64,000 nucleotides of DNA from assembly GCF_049331405.1 (NCBI RefSeq), contig NZ_CP186274.1:7936001-8000000 (forward strand), read 5' to 3'. The notes under the pieces were generated by a model, which saw nothing but the letters and a program-made list of their open reading frames with translations, searched no databases and had not been told where the DNA came from. Origin of the DNA: PoT sp049331405 (lineage in GTDB: Bacteria > Planctomycetota > Planctomycetia > Isosphaerales > Isosphaeraceae). Within the stretch, counting starts at the first letter, position 1. Each line of letters begins with the position of its first letter. Positions 61,018 to 64,000 of the stretch are shown in pieces. A program made the position numbers and the translations under genes.

Positions 61018-63399
61018 TCAGCGATCGGACGAACCGAGCCGCTGACGGAGGATTACGTATTTGTCTCGAAGGTCGCCTCCACCCAACTCCGGGTGGAGGA
61101 TCGATGTTGCATCGATCAGCTTTCGGGCCTCCTGCTCCTTTCCCCAACGATAGTAGGCCAACGCCAGTCCATAGCGGGCCTCGAACCAGCGCAAGGATCC
61201 CACCTTCGCCTGGCGGGCCCGTAGGCGTTGCACATCGACGGCAAGGTTGTAGGCGTTCAGCCGGGCGTAGGTGTCGGCGAGGTCTCGCAGGAGCCAATCG
61301 TCGAGGCCTTGCGGCATCGTCCCCCAATTGAGGAGCGAACTCCTGGCGCGGCCGTCGTCGCCGATCATGGACAGGGCTCTGGTCTCGCGAATCTTGGCCT
61401 CGGCCCGCTCGATATCCGTAAGCTCTGCGGCGTTCTCCAGTACCGGCGAAAGCAGTATTCGCAGGATAAGCCCCACGCGACGAAGTCGCAGGTCGTTCGG
61501 CTCGCCCGAGGCCACGAAATCGATCAGGCGAGCCGTCGCAAGCAAGTCGGACGGCTTCGAACGTGTTGTCTCAGCTTTCGCCTCGAACTCCGCCTCGAGG
61601 AAGTGGTTCTGCTGGACCACGACGACGATGTGAAGCCGCCTCGCCTGTTCGCGTTGCTCGGCCCTTCCGGCGACACGCAGGACCCCTTCGCATAGGGTAC
61701 GGGCCTCGTCCGGATGACCGGCGATCGGGGTGACTTCGAGACGAGCCAGGGCGAGGTCCACCGAGGCGCGTTCGCCAGCGTCACGGCACTCGTTGAGCGT
61801 CGCGGCGAGGAATGCCCTGCCCTCGCCATACCTCGCGATGATCGCCGCCCGATCCTGATTCAGACGCTGGAGATCGACGTCCTCTTGATTGAGCTCGGCG
61901 ACCTGAATTCGTGCTTCGAGCCAGTGCGGATCGCTGCGAGTGATGGCCATCCAGAGCTTGCGAGCGGCATCGCGGTCGGCATTGGCCAACTGGAACTTGG
62001 CCAGCAGCCAACGCGCCTCATTCGCGGACGGATCCGAACCGAACTCCTTGATCTGATATTCGAGGGACTGAACATATTTCGCGGCCGTCATACCCTGTTG
62101 CTTTGTCGCGAGGGCACGTCCGCAAGCCAGTGACCTCAAGAGGCCGGCCTTGGGCCGAGACGCCCCGGCGAGCGGGTCTTCGACGACGCGAGCCAGGAGT
62201 GCCTCGGCCTTCACAAACTCCCCCGCCTGGAAGAGATAGGCACCGGCCCGGAGCCGCAGTTCGCTCGCTTCTCGCATCGAGTTGGCGGCCTGGAGCCGAT
62301 CGGCGGCTTCCGACTCGAGGTTTCCGGCCCGCTTCAGGTTTCCAAGCAAGGCTGCTCCATCCGCGAGCATCGTCAATGCGTCGGCCCCCTGGTTCGAAGC
62401 GGGCCGCTCGATCTGCCTGCTCATGAGCATGAGGACCCGCTTAGCCTCAGGATCGGTCGACTGGCGCAACGGCTTGTAGCGTTCGAAAATCTCCCGCTCG
62501 ATCTGCTCCCGATCGGCCGGCACGGTCACCGACTCACGCTTGGCGAGGAGGATACGGATCATGCTCAAGGCCTTCTCGGCCGGCTCGAGCGACGATTTTT
62601 CAACCAGGGCCTGTGCATGGGCGAAGCGTCTACTGTCGATCGCGGCCGTGACCCTGGCGTTGAGAATCTCCGCGGCGGGAGGCGGAGATGGAGCCTTTTC
62701 CGCGGCGACGAATGCCAGATCGGCTTCCTTGTCTTCGCCGCGACGCGCCAGAAGTGTGGCCTTGAGGAGCAAGGCGAACCCATTGAGTTCGGCGTCGGCC
62801 ATGGGGCGGCCGAGCACATCGATAGCCTCGCGCTCCTGAACCCTTCGTGCGTCGGAGTTAATCGCCTCGAACTCCGATCGATCCGCGAGGCACTGGGCCA
62901 GGCGGAAGCGGCTGTTCTGCGTGAAGATGTTGTCCTGGCTGCCGGATTCCTTGACCAGGTTTCGAAACCGTTCCAAAGCGGCGTCGAGGTTTTCGATCGC
63001 ATGGTCCCGGGCGGCATTGTCCCAGGCCTGGACCGAGAAATGCTCGGCCCACGCATGCCCCCTGGCCCAGATGTAGAGCGCGATCTGGAAACGGACCTCG
63101 CGTGCCTTCGTGCTGTCCGGATGTTTGGAGTCGAAGGCTTCGAGGACCTTGATGGCCTCGGTCCAGCGATCGCGTCGGACCTGGCCATTGGCGGCGGATT
63201 GGGCGGCCCTGTCCAGGGCGGTTGCAAGCTCGATCGTCGCCTGGGCCCGGCTATCCACGGGCATGTCGCGTTCTTCCAGGCGGGACCGAAGCAAGGAGAG
63301 ATGATTTTCGACGTCCTGATTCGCCTGGGCATTCGCGAGCAGTGGCAGCAGTAAGCAGCTTCCCAACGCGAGCCCTGCCGCGAGCTTGGATCGTCTCAT
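61018..63399 (-). CDS. Exported TPR-like helical repeat protein
   Basis: The 793-residue protein has a signal peptide (about 4-25, SKLAAGLALGSCLLLPLLANA) followed by helix after helix, many in pairs like degenerate tetratricopeptide units (for example TKAREVRFQIALYIWA, NSRFRLAQCLADRSEFEA, RWLLAKFQLANADRDAARKLW, AYYRWGKEQEARKLI). No enzyme motif is visible. It should be a periplasmic scaffold. Two ATGs lie at 63402 and 63399; the second gives the better distance to GGAG. It is followed on the same strand by the ceramidase-like gene upstream (63501), so the two may be in one transcript. Confidence 0.75.
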   Translation of the reverse strand: MRRSKLAAGLALGSCLLLPLLANAQANQDVENHLSLLRSRLEERDMPVDSRAQATIELATALDRAAQSAANGQVRRDRWTEAIKVLEAFDSKHPDSTKAREVRFQIALYIWARGHAWAEHFSVQAWDNAARDHAIENLDAALERFRNLVKESGSQDNIFTQNSRFRLAQCLADRSEFEAINSDARRVQEREAIDVLGRPMADAELNGFALLLKATLLARRGEDKEADLAFVAAEKAPSPPPAAEILNARVTAAIDSRRFAHAQALVEKSSLEPAEKALSMIRILLAKRESVTVPADREQIEREIFERYKPLRQSTDPEAKRVLMLMSRQIERPASNQGADALTMLADGAALLGNLKRAGNLESEAADRLQAANSMREASELRLRAGAYLFQAGEFVKAEALLARVVEDPLAGASRPKAGLLRSLACGRALATKQQGMTAAKYVQSLEYQIKEFGSDPSANEARWLLAKFQLANADRDAARKLWMAITRSDPHWLEARIQVAELNQEDVDLQRLNQDRAAIIARYGEGRAFLAATLNECRDAGERASVDLALARLEVTPIAGHPDEARTLCEGVLRVAGRAEQREQARRLHIVVVVQQNHFLEAEFEAKAETTRSKPSDLLATARLIDFVASGEPNDLRLRRVGLILRILLSPVLENAAELTDIERAEAKIRETRALSMIGDDGRARSSLLNWGTMPQGLDDWLLRDLADTYARLNAYNLAVDVQRLRARQAKVGSLRWFEARYGLALAYYRWGKEQEARKLIDATSILHPELGGGDLRDKYVILRQRLGSSDR

Positions 63400-63500
63400 C
63401 ATCTCTCCTCAAAGACGGGGACGGACTTCCTTCAACTTCGGGGAACGACCACCCCGAACGATCGGGCAGGCTATAAAGCGGCCAACCCTGATTCGAGTCA

Positions 63501-64000
63501 TTAGAGAGAAGATCGGCCCTTTTTGCGCAAGAGACCAGCGATCGCGTCACGATACAGGGGTTCGGTGTCGCTCCGTGAGAAGGCCACGCTCGGCTCGTAC
63601 CCCCCCTCGGCGAACGATCGCTGGAGCGGCAGATACCAGGGGCCACCGTCGCCATAGGCGGCCGTCGCCAGCATGGAGCCCGGCTTGATCTTCTGGGCCT
63701 CGAGTTGATACTCGATGAAGGTCTCGGCTGGGAGATGGAGGACCGAGACATCCCCCAGATCGAGCCTTGTGAGCAGGATCGGACGTTTCGAGGCCGCTCG
63801 GATCAGCCAGCCGCATGTCATGGCACTGCGATTCCGCTCCACGGTCGTCCGCTTCGGATCTGCGGCGATGGCCTTGAGCTGATCGAGATCCAGCCCTTCG
63901 CGAGGTTCGAGTGTGAGCGGCGCCGTGAACCAGTCGATCGATTCGAGCCGGGTCTCGTGGGGTCGAGCCGCCTCGTCGGCGGCGGCCATCGCCGCTCGGA
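63501..64000 (-). CDS. C-terminal part of a neutral/alkaline ceramidase-like protein, cut by the window edge
   Basis: Only the C-terminal 166 or so codons are here; the frame is open at 64000, so the N-terminus lies outside. The end of the protein has LHLPAETFIEYQLEAQKIKPGSMLATAAYGDGGPWYLP and FAEGGYEPSVAFS, which resembles the tail of neutral/alkaline ceramidase-like proteins common in planctomycetes, in which the AAYGDGG and EGGYE blocks are typical. The catalytic N-terminal domain cannot be seen. The downstream TPR gene starts 98 nt further on the same strand. Confidence 0.65.
   Translation of the reverse strand, partial: RAAMAAADEAARPHETRLESIDWFTAPLTLEPREGLDLDQLKAIAADPKRTTVERNRSAMTCGWLIRAASKRPILLTRLDLGDVSVLHLPAETFIEYQLEAQKIKPGSMLATAAYGDGGPWYLPLQRSFAEGGYEPSVAFSRSDTEPLYRDAIAGLLRKKGRSSL

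Overview
The window reads as chromosomal DNA of a high-GC planctomycete, probably of the Isosphaera/Singulisphaera lineage (the family-level placement is inference). The evidence is a DUF1501 gene next to a DUF1549/DUF1553 gene, surface proteins with an N-terminal LExRxLL motif, a PEP-CTERM protein, an Hsp70 homologue with a long C-terminal extension, and a MoxR/VWA pair. I see no insertion sequence, integrase, prophage or CRISPR array. Most of the window is ordinary core and envelope genes with short intergenic gaps and many clear hairpin terminators.

Layout: 1-5.2 kb is a glycolipid/LPS-like cluster (WaaP-type kinase, GT4 glycosyltransferase, sugar nucleotidyltransferase, and PlsY fused to a predicted beta-propeller). 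5.3-8.7 kb holds a TPR/glycosyltransferase/DUF6165 protein and a sugar-phosphate isomerase-like protein. 8.9-12.9 kb is the planctomycete DUF1549/DUF1553-DUF1501 operon. At 13.16-13.55 kb lies a tRNA-Lys(UUU) gene split by a 315-nt group I intron. 13.5-16 kb has a small winged-helix-like gene and a LExRxLL surface protein. 16-21 kb carries purD (with an internal duplication), asd, truA and a GT4 gene. 21-26 kb carries a GT39 membrane glycosyltransferase, a radical-SAM-like protein without cluster cysteines, and a pyridine nucleotide transhydrogenase. 25.9-32 kb carries VWA and MoxR ATPase partners, prs and a thioredoxin/NHL protein. 32-43.5 kb carries the Hsp70 homologue, leuS, an amidase lipoprotein, a Nudix hydrolase, sucD/sucC and a YacP-like NYN protein. 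43.6-47.8 kb carries the pyrR-pyrB-pyrC operon and ispH. 47.9-50 kb carries a membrane protein and a UDP-GlcNAc 2-epimerase. 50.2-54.4 kb is a TetR-controlled ABC export operon with its promoter and a tandem operator. 54.4-64 kb is mostly exported proteins (one PEP-CTERM, one LExRxLL, TPR and hypothetical proteins), ArfB, an XRE regulator and, at the edge, a ceramidase-like fragment.

Most unusual items: the intron-split tRNA-Lys, the PlsY-propeller fusion, the PurD duplication, the radical-SAM-like protein whose CxxxCxxC has become NxxxSxxD in register, a PyrC homologue with altered metal-site residues beside pyrB, and a divergent pair of homologous surface proteins that carry different sorting signals. 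No coherent multi-gene system that I would call new was found; the novelty is at the level of single genes and RNAs.
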